A DNA stretch of 64,000 nt from Epiperipatus broadwayi. Lineage: Eukaryota > Onychophora > Udeonychophora > Euonychophora > Peripatidae. Below the pieces are notes generated by a model. It had not been told where the DNA came from. It did no database searches and saw only the letters and a list, made by a program, of their open reading frames with translations. This document shows, in pieces, positions 1 through 13,099 of this stretch (position 1 is its first letter; each line of letters begins with the position of its first letter). The stretch spans positions 10,146,085 through 10,210,084 of the forward strand of contig JAQFVV010012396.1 in the NCBI GenBank assembly GCA_028023455.1, read 5' to 3'. The position numbers and the translations under genes were made by a program.

Positions 1-3000
1 TCTCGTACACAATATTAATGACTAATTTATATTACATGAGTGAAAATTGAAGATGGAATGTACTACCTTTTGTATTATTGTCTGTTTAACCTCTTATACA
101 TTACGTATTGAAGGCCAATGGTAGTAAGGGACCAAAAGTTAATAGCAGGAAGGCTTTTATTAACATAGAATAAAACATAGAGAAATGTTCATTTTTGATC
201 AAATCCCCTCATAGCATGGGAAAGTATAAAAACTTCTATTGTTTGCTGGATCTGATCCAGAGCATTACTCTTCAAAAAAGTTTGGTTTCAAAACATTAGG
301 ATGTTTTAGAATCTCAAATCATTAGCTTGAATACTACAAACACTAAAGTTGACAAGTATATCTATGAATACAGATTCAACACTTCTCATTAAAAATATCA
401 ATAGCCAGTAACTGGACACTACAGTTCAGTGTCCATTCGTGAATTACTGTTGTTAATACAAATATTGAAAGTAACAAAGAATCAATTGATGCTTTGTTTA
501 CTATATAATGTTATGACAATCTTAAATTTTCAAACAAAAAAAAAATCAATTTTGCAAAGTTGAATAGTGTTAATTCTTATTTCTTTTCTAATTTCTGAAT
601 TGTTCACTTGATCTTATTAATATTACATAAAAATAATTCAGAATGAATTTTATCAATGTAGTTATATAACTGAATTAGTGAAATGAAATACTTTGTTAAA
701 ATCAATTTAAAACTTAATCGTAAACTACTGTTAATATTTATCATTATAAAAAAAAAATAGTTTAAATGAATCGTGTAAAAAATAAAAAAAATATTGACTT
801 TTTCCCAATGTTAAATTTTTTATATGCAAAATTTCTTTCCATGAATCAATTGTATAATGTGTATATGTAATCTTCAAAGACTAAATCTATATTTGAAGTA
901 ATTAAAAAAGTTTTAATTGTTTATGTAACTACACAAAAGTAAAAAAAAAAAAATCTATAAAATTTCAGTCACTTATTTTAAATTATCCTTTAAAAATATA
1001 TATATTATTTGTTTTAATTAGATACTGGTTTGAAAATAAAGATAGTATGCAAAATGAAAACAGATTTGTATGAAAAAATAAACTTTTATTTTTATATCTG
1101 CACTTTAGTATAACAAACTCAAGAATAACATTAGAAATGAAGCATAGATTACATACCAATGTGTATATGTTAATATGCAGCATAACTTAAAATAGTTTAC
1201 CATAATGAACAACATATTCAAACAGTTGCTGTTTTAACTAAATATTAGCCCATTGCTATGCTGTCAATACTGCAGTAAATAGTCTTGTGACCTCCATTAT
1301 TACCAGGTAAAACATCAACATTATGGTCTGTTTTATCCTAAATATTAAAATTAATGCCATATATCTCTTCAGTCTCTTATAAATGATTTTATGTAAAGCA
1401 GTTTAAGATAACTTCTGTAGTAACAATTTTTATTATCAGTGGACAGTTTATGGATATGTTAAACATTGCATCACATGTTAAAGAAATTACAACTTCCTGT
1501 CATGGTCTGGATTCAAGTTCAAATCATATGAACTTTGAAAGATTTTTTAGGTAACAAGTAGGCTGAGCATTTTAATTTTAAATAGCCGGCTCATAATTAA
1601 TTCAGCTAGTCAATCAATATTGGTTGTTAAATGGGAATGAGATTATTTTTAGTTGCAAGATAAAATATTAATGGTAGAATTTATCACACAAAGTAAGAGT
1701 CTAAATGTAATATGATAAAGATTGAGGAATTGAGATTTTGTTTTCCTGATTTGCTATTGATTGTTGTCAGAAAGCTTTGTGATTTGGAAGAAGGAAGTGA
1801 TAAGTTTCTTTCATAAAAATTAATTATTACTGATTTTTTTTCCATGTGAAAAAAATTGGAGTGAGGAGGATCAATTTTTAATATATGCTACCACTTTCAG
1901 TTTTCTTATCATATTAAGTTTTATATATTTTTTTACTATGCACTTTTAGATTTTTAACTTCATTTAATAACATATGAATTATTAATTTTCATAGAGAATT
2001 AAATGAGTTAATATAATAAAGAAAAATTGAAATATATCAATTTATGGCTTTTTTAAAAAAAGTTTTTAATGTTTATTAATATCTATAAGAGCATTGGGTA
2101 TTTCGAATATAAAGTTGCTTTACAACTTAATAATGGTTGTTGTTGTTTTTTTGCCCAATGTTTTTCTGTTGTTGGCATGTAAGAAAATTAATTGGATTTT
2201 AATCTGTTGTCTTTCTTTTACCTATGGTTAATAATTTTCTGTCAAAATTATTTTGACTGAGTCATAAACTGCGTAATTACCAGTTAATTAAATGGTAAAA
2301 TATTATTAGAAATCTGCAGCAGTAAACGTTGATTTATCACTATCATAAAAAAGAAAAGGAAAAGAAATATTGAATACTTCACATGCTATTTCGTCAACAA
2401 TCTCCATTAGCTGTTGCTAAGAACCTTTGATGAAATTGCCACTCAATTAGATCCAAAATGTGTGTTGTCCATCCGGGGTAAATTTGCTTTAGTGTCTACT
2501 AATATTTACTTGTTTTGCAATGCCATTATCTTCGTATATGCCTAAGAAGCTTTAGTTATAGACTGTAAGAATGAACTTCTATTTTCTCGCCAAAGAATAT
2601 TTAATCATTTCTTTTATTGTCAGTGTAGGGTAGATAGGTAGATCAATTTGTCTTATATGTTGTTTTGTTGCTCCAAGATCATCTCGGACACGTATAATAT
2701 GAATGTATTGTACTACTGGGTAATTGATTGTCATTTAGATGTAATTTCTTTATACATGTTTTCTATACACTTATGTTTGCTATCACAAAGCTAACAGCTC
2801 ATTTAAAGAGGGGTAAATGCACAAAAAGTGTTGTTTTATCTTTGCATTGTCAGAGATGATGAGGTCTATTTAATAATAATTATTATACTTCAAATTTAAA
2901 ACACTTATAGTTTGTCATAAATTAAAATTTTATTTTTGGTTTATTAGTTAATATTGGCATGGCGTTTATGTCTTGAAAATGATTTGAAATTATTTTGTGC

Positions 3001-4940
3001 ATTGTCATTTATGTGAATGTGAGCCTATATTGTCTGGTTCATTGTATATAACTTAAATTTACTGTCGTTTGACTTGTATTTTCCTTGTCAGTTTCAGATG
3101 ATGTAATATGCCAAAAGAGGTGAAAGAATTAGGAATTTATCCACAAATGAATTTATATATTTTTTTAATGTTTAGAATGAAATGTGTTAAGTAGCTATGA
3201 GTAAAGAAATCGTTAAGGATATATATTATATTGTCAGGGATTGAAAGAACTCTCCCTTAGTTTATTTAAATATTTACCATGAGCGAATTATATTTCCCAG
3301 ATTAAGTATTTGTGCACTATGATGATAATATTATATGAAGTGAAGCAGTGTATTTCCCTTGTTTTCAGTGATGAGACCGAGTTCATACCAATATTGAACC
3401 TCTGAGTAAGGTTAGGGAGTTACTATTTTGTTGTTTAGATTATTAGAATTAAGAAGATCTTCTTGTCCCTCATGTGTCCATTCTGGAATGTTTTTTTTTT
3501 CATCGTATAGTCATAGCCATGGGTAGGTAATATAGTTTGTCAGTTAAAATAAAAGGTATGATTAATTTCTTCTATGGAATATCTGCAGCCGAAGTAGTAC
3601 TATAGTTGATGGTTGGTCTGTGGCATTATCCTTATTATATTTTACTTCTTAATTTCATAAGCAAGCTGACAGGATGTAATTGTGTTAGTTATATCATAAC
3701 ATATAGCATAATATGGAAGCACACCTGAAACGCTATTGATTCTGAAGGTATGGAAGAGTTTTATCACCGGATTTGCAAGTTTTGGATAAATATTTCAAAT
3801 CATATCACATTAATCATCAAATCCTCAGAATGATTCATCTCTATTTTGAATGAGTAAACAAAAAAAAAAGAATGTAGCTATTTAATAGAATTGTCTAATT
3901 GGTCCATTAAAGAGTTATTTTCTGGATAGTCAGAATTGTTTAACTTTCATGCTATTGTATGATAGTGTGACTCCTTTAACTTACATGTTGCATTGTTTAA
4001 TTACCCTAATGTTAGTGTGTTCAATAAAGGATATTAGAATTAGTTGATAACACGAATATATGTGAGGTAAAAGTATAAAAATGTCTATTTTAATTGCATA
4101 ATGTAATAAATGTTTCATTTATTTTAAACTTTGTTGAGAGTTATTCTTTTATAGGAATTCATATTCTTAGTTTCCACACCTACATATCCAATATGATATA
4201 ATTGCACTATTTTATGAATTTGATGGGGAACATGTTCAGATCTGATCATATTATTTTTTCAATCCAGACATTATATGAAATGCTTAATTATTTGATGAAC
4301 TTATGGGGGAGCTATGTACTCAGTTATTATATGGATAATGATCTGAAATGAAAATGTATCCCGTTTCTTTCATTATCTAATTGCTATTTCATTAGAACAC
4401 TACTCAATTTTATATCATTACCTTTTATGGAGGTAATTATTAGATGTCATATAATATGAATTTTCAAATAAGTTATATAATAAAACTCTGAGATATTCCT
4501 TTATCATTTCCAAGTAAATATTAATTTAGTCATTTAATTTAAACTTATTATACAGCAAAAGTTGATTAATGTTATATCTTTCTTTTGACCCATTAAAGTA
4601 TTACCATGGTTAGTCAAAAGTGTATTTGGATGATGGGAGAGGTTAAGCTTGAGCTATAAATTATTAGTTTGAATGGCTGGAACTTCATCAATTTCAGTTA
4701 CTTATTCATCACGAAATAAAGTAGATATTTTATTCTTAGTGATTTATAATATTTTTTCTTTGTCTTATTTACCTTTTGTATATCATAGTATTCTGTGGCC
4801 CCACCGCTGAGCTAAGCTATAGTTGTACATTATTATAAGAGTCCCGATAGTAATTCAAAATATGGTCAGAATATTAACTTATTCTATTGTCGATAGAATT
4901 GGCACCCTGGGTATTTATTCATAAGTGACGTAAGATTGGT
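1..4940. other. Gene-free AT-rich non-coding DNA
   Basis: No reading frame here resembles a protein family on either strand, and frames are short and broken by the AT richness. The stretch is probably intergenic DNA and/or the 5' intron of the ankyrin/SOCS gene that follows. The 5' untranslated exon implied by that gene's splice acceptor could lie here but I cannot point to it. Poly(A)/poly(T) runs and weak tRNA B-box-like words (for example near 1520) hint at old SINE debris, too weak to annotate. Confidence 0.6.
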
Positions 4941-4952
4941 GTAGGGGGTTAG

Positions 4953-5006
4953 CTGTTGTCAAGACAATCCATCTTTATTGTTAAAAGAATGTTGTCTTGA
5001 CAACAG
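4953..5006. repeat. Perfect 15-bp inverted repeat (hairpin)
   Basis: CTGTTGTCAAGACAA at 4953-4967 is exactly complementary to TTGTCTTGACAACAG at 4992-5006, with a 24-nt loop. Each arm also has a short internal TTGTC/GACAA dyad. The arms are much less AT-rich than their surroundings. It could be the remains of a small foldback element or a transcribed hairpin. No function is claimed. Confidence 0.7.
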
Positions 5007-5945
5007 TTTGAAATTGTTGATTGTTATTTATATTGGATTGTTTAAGTGTTGACTGGTTTCTAATAGATACTTATAAACCCATTTAGCCTTTAGGATTATT
5101 ACACTTAATAATTTTTTAATATTACTTATCAAAGGTAAATTGTTTTGATTATTTTTAATGGATTTATATGATGCAAGAAGTATTGATTATAATAGAAACT
5201 GAAAGACAATTGAGATTTTAAACATGTATATATTGCAAATAAATTGTAAGAGTAATATAATTAGGTTGTGAATTAATATATATATATATTAATAATTTTA
5301 ATTAGTACATAAATAATTTTGCAACTTATCAAATATATAATGCTAAGTATATAATCCTATTCACAGAACAAACAAGTCCAAATACATTTCTAAGACAATT
5401 TATAAGTAAGATTCCCAAAGAATTTTTTGTTATGTCATGTTAATCTATTTTGTCAGATGTTTGGATTTTCTTGTTCTGTGATTGTGTACATAAATGAAAG
5501 AAGTTAGATGTTTTCCATCACATTATTCCTGAATTGAATGACTGGAATAGTAATCTTTTTAAGTTTCATCATTAATAGTAATATTAATAAGTGCCAGGAA
5601 GTATGTATGCCTATATATACGAATGATATATTATTATTTCTTTATACTTTTTCTGTTCAAGATGTTGATTGGAAAAATAAATGAGTAATAAGAAGTAATA
5701 AGTAGATGAGTTTATTGTGATATATAATAATTTTGAAGAGAGGGACTCTGTGCAGAAACTTTTGACTTTGTTTAAGAAAAAGCCATTTTACATCATATTA
5801 CATTATGTAATGCTTAATATTGGTATATGTTATAATTTTACCAATCTTTGCATGGCATTAATTTTTTAATGATTAACAATATTTTTTTATCCTGAAAATT
5901 TTAATTATATATATATTTTAATATTTGATATTGATTTGTATCTTA

Positions 5946-5955
5946 TTTGTTTTAG
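5946..5955 (+). promoter_or_regulatory. 3' splice acceptor before the first ankyrin/SOCS coding exon
   Basis: A T-rich tract ends in AG at 5954-5955, eight nucleotides before the preferred start codon. The paralogue at 44.2 kb has an acceptor in the equivalent place, which supports a real intron splitting the 5' UTR (or a short upstream coding exon) from the main exon. Confidence 0.65.
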
Positions 5956-7571
5956 ATATCAGCATGGATTCAGATGCCATTCGGAAACTTCTGGAAGCTA
6001 TTTTAACAAATGATGGACATAAAATTAAATCACTTATAATAAAAGGTTTCAATCCAGATTCCTGGATTCCAGCAAATCAACAGGCTAAGCGCTATAAAGA
6101 AATTTCTTCACTAATGTTTGCTGCTGAAAATAATTGTCTCAATGTTGTGAATGTACTAATAGCTGCAAAATGTAATGTAAACTTGCAGCACAAACATTAT
6201 CACATGAACGATACAGCTTTGCATCTAGCCTGCTCTAAGGGTCATATACAGATTGTAAAACGTTTAATTGAAGCTGGAAGTAATGTTAACATTAAAAATA
6301 AAGAAAATCATTCACCATTACATTATGCCTGCCAAACTGAAAATGTAGAAGTTGTTCGTTTATTACTTGAAAAAGGAGCCATGTTAGATTCCTCTGATTT
6401 TCAAAGAAGTACTCCACTTATGGTTGCCTGCTTGTGGAATAACCTACCAGTAGCAAATTTTTTGATTCAAGCAGGTTGTAATGTTAATGCAACAAATCCT
6501 GTTGGGTTAACATGTTTGAATCATATGTTTATGCCCGACGAAAATCCTAATATGAATTTGTTAATGCTACTGATTAAATCTGGAATAAAATTAAAAGTCC
6601 ATGATAGTGATGATGAATTTACACCTCTAGTTTGGGTTTGTAGAAATTCTGAGCCAGAAATCGTTGTTCTTGTTTATGGAATTGTTTCAAATTTGATTAG
6701 TGATGCCTATATGTATAAACTTTTGCACTATGCTTCATTTAATAAAAATATTGGAATTGCACAATTTCTTCTTCAAAAGGGAGCCAATCCAAATTTTTGT
6801 AATGTAAATGACTGGTATGATCCTCCTATCATTATTGCTTCTCAGTCAGGTTTTACAGGATTGATTGAACTCTTGGTTAAATTTAAATCTCGTGTTGATC
6901 AAACTGATAGAAGAGGTTCAACTGCACTTCACCATGCTTGCCTTTATAATAATTTTAAAGTTATCCAATTACTAATTAACAGAGGTGCTGATATAAATAA
7001 ACAAAACGTTTTAGGGAATACCCCATTACATGAAGCATGTAGAAAAGGTTACTCAAAAGTAATTCAAATTCTTTTAAAAAATAAATGCAATGTTGAGATT
7101 AAAAATATTAATAGTCATACTCCTCTTTTCATGGCTTGTCAGAATGGGCATATTGAGTGTGTGCAGTTACTTCTTAAAGCTGGAAGTTCATGGAACAATT
7201 TTTGGAGAACATCTTTATTTAAAATAAATCTGGAACAGCAAAAATCAGTTATACAGATTTTAAAATACCGTCCATATTTAATTAATACTGAAATTTCTTT
7301 TTTACTTTTGGATGCCGGTTATGATTTGAGTCAAGATTATTCAATCCAACCTATAGAAGATTATTTGCTCAGTTTTAGCAGAGAAATGCTTGAAGACAAT
7401 AATGACTTTTTTAAACTCTTAATTCAATTAGGTTCTTCTCCAATATCGTTAAAACAGCTTTGCTGTAATCGTATTCAGACAATTTTAGGCCAAAATTTAC
7501 GGCAACAAATATTAACAATAAATATTCCAAATATTTTGAGAACTCATTTATGTCGTGATTACCTTAAATAA
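5956..7571 (+). CDS. Ankyrin-repeat protein with SOCS box (ASB-like), coding exon
   Basis: The exon carries a 535-residue protein starting at ATG 5964. I prefer this Met to an in-frame one 39 nt upstream because the T-rich acceptor TTTGTTTTAG ends at 5955, and the ATG has A at -3 and G at +4. No stop lies between acceptor and ATG, so an upstream coding exon is not excluded. Ankyrin units run from about residue 46 to 412; those at 82-112, 115-145, 148-178, 317-348, 350-381 and 384-412 show clear TPLH.AC cores, while 181-246 is degenerate. A linker with AGYDLSQD and QPIE (451-464) leads to a SOCS box at about 492-530, with BC-box SLKQLCCNRI and a weak Cul5 box (INIP for LPLP). In the ASB family such proteins present substrates to Elongin B/C-Cullin E3 ligases; the substrate is unknown. 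Paralogue of the gene at 44.2 kb. Confidence 0.9.
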
Positions 7572-7906
7572 TCAAAACATAATTTGATCAAAATTAAATA
7601 TGTGTAATGTAAATATAAATATATTGCTAAAGCATCCAGATATTAGACTGAAAAGCAAGATTAAAACAATATTCATCCATTAAATAGCTATTAATTACTT
7701 ATATAAAAACAAAGCCATGACTTTTCTTGCTTTCACTTATCTTAAGCTTAAAGAAACAATTTTTTCACTCTAATCCAGAGTCATCTATTGTATATACAGA
7801 TATGACTAGATTTATAAATCATGTTTTCACATGAAGATTCTAATACACATATATATTAGTAAAGAAATGATTTAAGAAAAAACAATAGTAATGCATTTAT
7901 ATTCGC

Positions 7907-7912
7907 AATAAA
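7907..7912 (+). terminator. Candidate polyadenylation signal (AATAAA)
   Basis: This is a canonical hexamer I find about 335 nt after the stop codon of the first ankyrin/SOCS gene. In such AT-rich DNA the hexamer occurs often by chance, so the assignment is tentative. Confidence 0.3.
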
Positions 7913-8547
7913 TGCAAAAAAGCACATAATTGTACTGTATTAAAAATATTATTGAATTAATTTTCAAAGTTTATTTTATATTAAAGCTTCAGAGCAACAC
8001 TAACATAAGTTTCTCTAGAAAACATTATGTTTGTTAAAAATGTAATTTGAATTACAATGTTATTGTTATTAAAGAAACCCTTTATTTGCAGATGAAAAGA
8101 GAGCTAGGTGGCACACCATTATAAATGTCAAAAAAAATTAAAAAAATTTCATTCTAAATAAAATGATTAGCATATCATTCTGATTTGCTAAGGACCTGGG
8201 ATTTGAACTAATATGTGAATCATCAAATTTTTCAGAGCACAGACAATCTTAGGATTTTTCTTTCAGGTAGATGACCTCATAACAAGCCCAGTTAACATTC
8301 AATAATGTTCAGTAAATGGGTATCTGCTTATTATTAAGTAGGCGGTAATTAGGTGACTACTTTTACTATTGATGGAGGAAATTATTTTCAAATATTCAAG
8401 ATCATATACTTCAAAATTATTGCAATATCACAAAAGGAAAATATTTATGGCTAAAAAATTGGAAAAGTGTTTGAGATTATTTGAATGAATATTAAAAGCA
8501 GTTTGTAAAAAAATTATAACACATTTAGTTAATAATTATCCCATCCA

Positions 8548-8683
8548 AATGATTATGTAGTTTTTTTTTTCTCATGTGTCATAGCATCATCCAGGAAGCG
8601 AACCCGCTAACCCGAGACAACTGCTTGAAAAGCAGCTGTCCCTGACCTCTTGACCACCAATGTTGGCAATGATTATGTAGTTT
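8548..8683 (-). mobile_element. Short tRNA-derived SINE with 16-bp target-site duplication
   Basis: Read on the minus strand, the insert has a tRNA-like A box (TGGTCAAGAGG), an anticodon-arm-like hairpin with TTC in the loop, and a B box (GGTTCGCTTCC). A tail of about 20 nt (GATGCTATGACACATGA) and an A-run follow. The insert is only about 105 bp, so it is little more than a tRNA-like head plus tail. AATGATTATGTAGTTT is repeated exactly at 8548-8563 and 8668-8683, a typical target-primed duplication. A second member lies at 35606-35742. Confidence 0.8.
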
Positions 8684-8689
8684 AAGACA

Positions 8690-11600
8690 AAATTAAATAT
8701 AAGATGATTAAAATGATAAAAAAAAAATAGTAATAAAAAGTGTTGAATATAAGAAAACTGAAAATTAAAAATATCATTCATGCATATTTAATAATTGAAT
8801 GTAGTGAATGAAAATCAATTAATTAGCGATGTTTATTTATTCACATTATTTTATTTTAAATAACAAATTAAAGAAATAATACATTACTAAATTGATTTTC
8901 AAGACAAATAGATGTGTAATTTTTAAAATGTTAGAATAGAACAAGAAATGAATAGGTACATTTTTGAAAAATAAATATTTTTGAATATTAACGGATGTCT
9001 TGTGAAATTGAAAAACTATTGTAAAATAATGCACTCCAAAGTATAAGGTCTTGAATTGAAACTTAACCTTTCACCTTTGATGATTAAGCTTCATATGACT
9101 TTAGCAACTATACATTTTTTTTTTTTTTTGTATTATTTAGTAATGTATGTTATCTTTCCAAACTTTAGTGCAATAACTAGATAACAGGACTACAATGAAA
9201 TGAAAACTCTTCATCATTATTGACTGTAGTTTGCCATTTTTTTCTAAATTCTTAACTTAATTTATTGGCCGCAGCCAAATTGAAACATTTGAACATCATC
9301 AGCTGTGATTTGTCATTTTTTCCCCACTATCTTAATATAATTTATTTTAATGTTTCAATTTTAGAGTTACGTCATGAGCTTTAATAAGTTCTTACACCTG
9401 AAGATCTGAAAAGTAGTAGGTTCTGAATTTCAGTAAATAATAGGACATACATTTTGTGAAACATATAGCAAACAGTTTTGCATAATTTTAAATTATTATT
9501 TTTTTGAAAATAAAATTGAGTATTCCTAATGAAGAAAATTTATAAAAAGAATAAAATAGTATGCTAGTGTTCATTGTTAAATATTACATTTTTTAGTTTT
9601 TTGTTTGTTAAATGTTGATTATATTTTTGCATATATATTTCTTGCTATATTCATATCTAAATAAAAATTAATTGTTCTAATATAATATTAATACATTCTG
9701 AGATATTAAATAGTTCTTTATGGCATGAAAAACAAAAATGTCACAAAACTAACTAATTAGCTTAAGTTACTTAATTTAAATGAATTCATTCAAAAATATT
9801 TAAAACAAAGAAGATTCTACAGTTTCTGGAAGTAAATTGATGTTAGTCTATTAATAAACAAATAGTTTAATAACAACAAAAAGCCAATCAAAGTGGACAG
9901 CTTGCTTAATCTATGTTTCATCTAAAATTCATGTCCATATGATAAAAAAAAATTTGTATTTAGCAAAGAAATTATTCTGCTAAAGGAATTATAATGAAAA
10001 TCAATGATAATATATAGTGTAAAAAGTTAACATAGTTCTAGATATGTGGCTTGGATAATTATGAACAAATTTATATATAACATTATACAATTGGTAACTA
10101 AACAAGTAAATGGTAAAGGTATATGAATAGCATCAGAATCTAATTATTGAGTAAAAACATTTACCTCTAATCTTTTTTCTTGATTAAATGAGCAAGGCTT
10201 AGTTATGATGAAATATTTATTGTCAATAAATGAAGCCACTCTATCGTGAAGGAACTTCTATTTCTGTATATTTATAAATAAAATAAAATGCTTAAGATAT
10301 ATTATAGATCTAGAGTTTTTTTTTTTCAAATACAACAAAAATATGTCTTTCAGAGCCTTGTCATGTAATGTTTTGAAGTTTCTTTCCTTATAAGTTCAGC
10401 CGTATATTTACTTTTTATTTGTAATTTTGCATGATGATTTGGGATTGGGATTAAAATAAACATTTAATAACCCTATAAACCTGTTAAAAATTAGATTAAA
10501 TGGACTTGCAGCAGTGACTGAGATTATATTTCATATATTGTTAATCCAGAGACACTCATCAAATTTGAGAATTTTAATTATGATTTAATTTTGTTATAAA
10601 AAATTTAAGTTTATCCAGATAAGCTAAGCAGCTTGAACTAATTTTTTCAATTGACCATACTTAAACCATGGCTGGCAACTCTAATCTCGAATATTTGAAA
10701 TAAATATTCAGTATTAATTTCATTTAGTTAAACTATTAACAATTTTATTATTTTTCTACACTCTTAAACAATGGTTAGCACTCCTCTTTTGAGAATGACA
10801 ATGTTCTGATGTTGATTATTCAGTGGAAACCCAAATGTAACATTAACCACTGAAAAAAACTCATCCTCATTGCCATTTCTGATTTGTCGCAAAAAAATAT
10901 CATAAATATATCTTAAATATTTTATTTTACTTATTAATATACAGAAATAAAAGTTTCTGTATTGGTAGTGATTTTGTTTATTGATAATAAATATTACAGC
11001 ATAATTTCAGTTTAGATGCACATTTTCATGCTAATAATTAAGTTCTGATTTTCAATGATGCCATAATTACTGACCAATGTTTATATATGTTTTTGTTGTT
11101 TCCAAAACCACAAATCTGTATAAAAGTGCTTGCCCAGGTCACATATCCACATGCTTATTTAGTTTTATATACTGTTGTATAATATTATTGACTTTCAATA
11201 GTATATCTTTAGCATAGTGATTACTTTGTTAAATTATATGTGGATATGGAGTTAAAAGGAAAATGGATTAAACATCCATTTTAATTTATATTTTATTGAT
11301 GTATTTATTTGGGAATAGACCAATAATTATTTATATTCATAAACTGCAGAATGCATTTTATTTTTAAAATCTTGGGTCAGCCATTAAATTAGATAAACTA
11401 ATTAACTGGGTTCAGTACAGACTGCAATTTATATTGAATTAAATAATATATTTTGCCTCTCTATATGAAATATCAATCCCGATAAGGTTATTTTTTCTTG
11501 TTTTATTTTTAATAAATCTCAGTCTATTTGTGGTTTCAGTATTTGTCATCTATTTTAACTTTAGAAAATCCAATATAAGTTCTGTTCAATATTGAATAAT

Positions 11601-11985
11601 ATGGTTCACAAACCTTGAAGATTTTTTCCATTCTTTGTTTTCTATCACTAATTGTTACCTTGGCTATTGACTTTATAACCTCCATGAAATGAAGACCAGA
11701 ATATAATTTTGTTTGTTAAGATTGTAAATATAAAATAAATAATCATTTATATACACTTGCACATTTACTTCATGTTCAAGATAGAGGTGTCTATGGTTAT
11801 TAAAAAACTAAGGATACCATAATATATAGAAACTAAACTAGTTTCAGATCTATATGATTATACAGACTAGTTGGTTTAGATTGAAAACATTTATGTGTTT
11901 TTCAATTTTTGGTGATAGCCTTGTAGTATAAAAGGGGGGATAATAGCAGGTGGAATGAAGTTCTAAAAGTTCTGGTGCATTGTTT
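8690..11985. other. Gene-free AT-rich DNA
   Basis: I see no recognisable coding sequence, RNA gene or bounded repeat here. Homopolymer T and A runs and short dispersed words only. Confidence 0.55.
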
Positions 11986-12060
11986 CAAGATTCAAAGTTT
12001 CTCATTGATGAAATCTATAAGTTTGAAACTAGTCTGGAGATATTGGATGGAATTGCAGAG
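11980..12060 (+). ncRNA. Degenerate hammerhead-ribozyme-like motif (GUC type)
   Basis: TTGATGA (12005-12011; consensus CTGATGA, so C3 is changed) is followed by a weak stem-loop II, then GAAAC at 12025-12029 and TAGTC ending at 12034. That matches a type I hammerhead with a very short stem III. The downstream TGGAGATATTGG can partly pair with the upstream CTCA side. The same 3' half recurs in the better copy at 52.8 kb. It lies about 1.1 kb upstream of, and in the same orientation as, the Penelope-like coding remnant, which fits a Penelope-type pseudo-LTR, but the link is inferred. Confidence 0.4.
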
Positions 12061-13099
12061 GATAGATATTTATTAAGCACCATCAATTGGCATCTGTTAT
12101 TACATATTAAACCTTTCAGTAAGTAGCATAAACATGTGAAAAAATATTCTGCAAGTTTAAATAATAATATAAGCTAGTACCTAAATAAAATCATTGTTTA
12201 CACTGTTTTCATCATTGCAGTGAGAATTTGAGAAAATATAGAGATGGAGTTACTAGATCTGAATATTGACTCATTGTAAATCGAAAGATTTCATGAACGT
12301 TAATGTGTAACAGAAATAGTGGATTTAATCAGTGAAGAATTTATTAGCTTCACGCTCCCAAATCAATGCTTTAGATTTGCCTATATAATTAGAAAAATAG
12401 GTTGAAGAGTGACCACTCTTATCTGTATAAAGTCAAATCTTGCATCAAGATTTGTAGAGGTCTCTCTTGTAATAAAATTAAGCATGCAAGGCACATGTAC
12501 TAAGGTTATAGCTTTGTATAAATATCTCAGTTCATGTAAGTGATAAGGTCTTGCCATAGCAAAAGCTGTAAAAATGATAAAAATATAATAAGCAAGTCTT
12601 TTTCTGTTTAATAAAACTCACTACTTTCATTATTGTTTGTAAAACTTTATTTAAAGTGAATTTCAGAAATTAACTTTTTTGGGGGTAATGCAATATCTAT
12701 TGCATTCAATTTGTTCTTACATACTGATTCTTGTAGTTTAACTCTGATGATCTGACATGGAATAACAATCAATATTAAATAACAACATATGTGGGTCAGT
12801 CAAATTTGCTTTCAGCCATGTCAATGTCTAACAAATCCTCAGTTTTGATACTGTTATTAATACTGTATAAAACAAAGAAATGTTTGTAATTCAATACTTA
12901 TTTAATTTTTTTTTCTTTCAGCAATTATAACTCAATGTCTACATATTTGCCCTGTCTATTAAGATATTTTATTCATAAATGATATGCTTTGCATGCTTTT
13001 AACTATTAAATAGTCGTATTCATAGCAATCTAAAATTATAATAAAGTGGTGTAGAATGCAATATAGTGTTGATGAAATTTGAGGAGTTAATGCTTCCAA

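Noticed and set aside
5925-5963. Longer N-terminus of the first ankyrin/SOCS protein starting at an upstream ATG
   Set aside because: The extra 13 codons run across a good splice acceptor ending at 5955, and the paralogue has an acceptor at the same place, so they are probably intron.
8585-8665. A functional tRNA gene on the minus strand
   Set aside because: A and B boxes are present, but there is no proper acceptor-stem pairing; it carries a family tail and A-run and is flanked by a target-site duplication, so it is a SINE.
12738-12760. CTGATGATCTGACATGG as another hammerhead core
   Set aside because: No GAAA and no stem II follow at the right distance.
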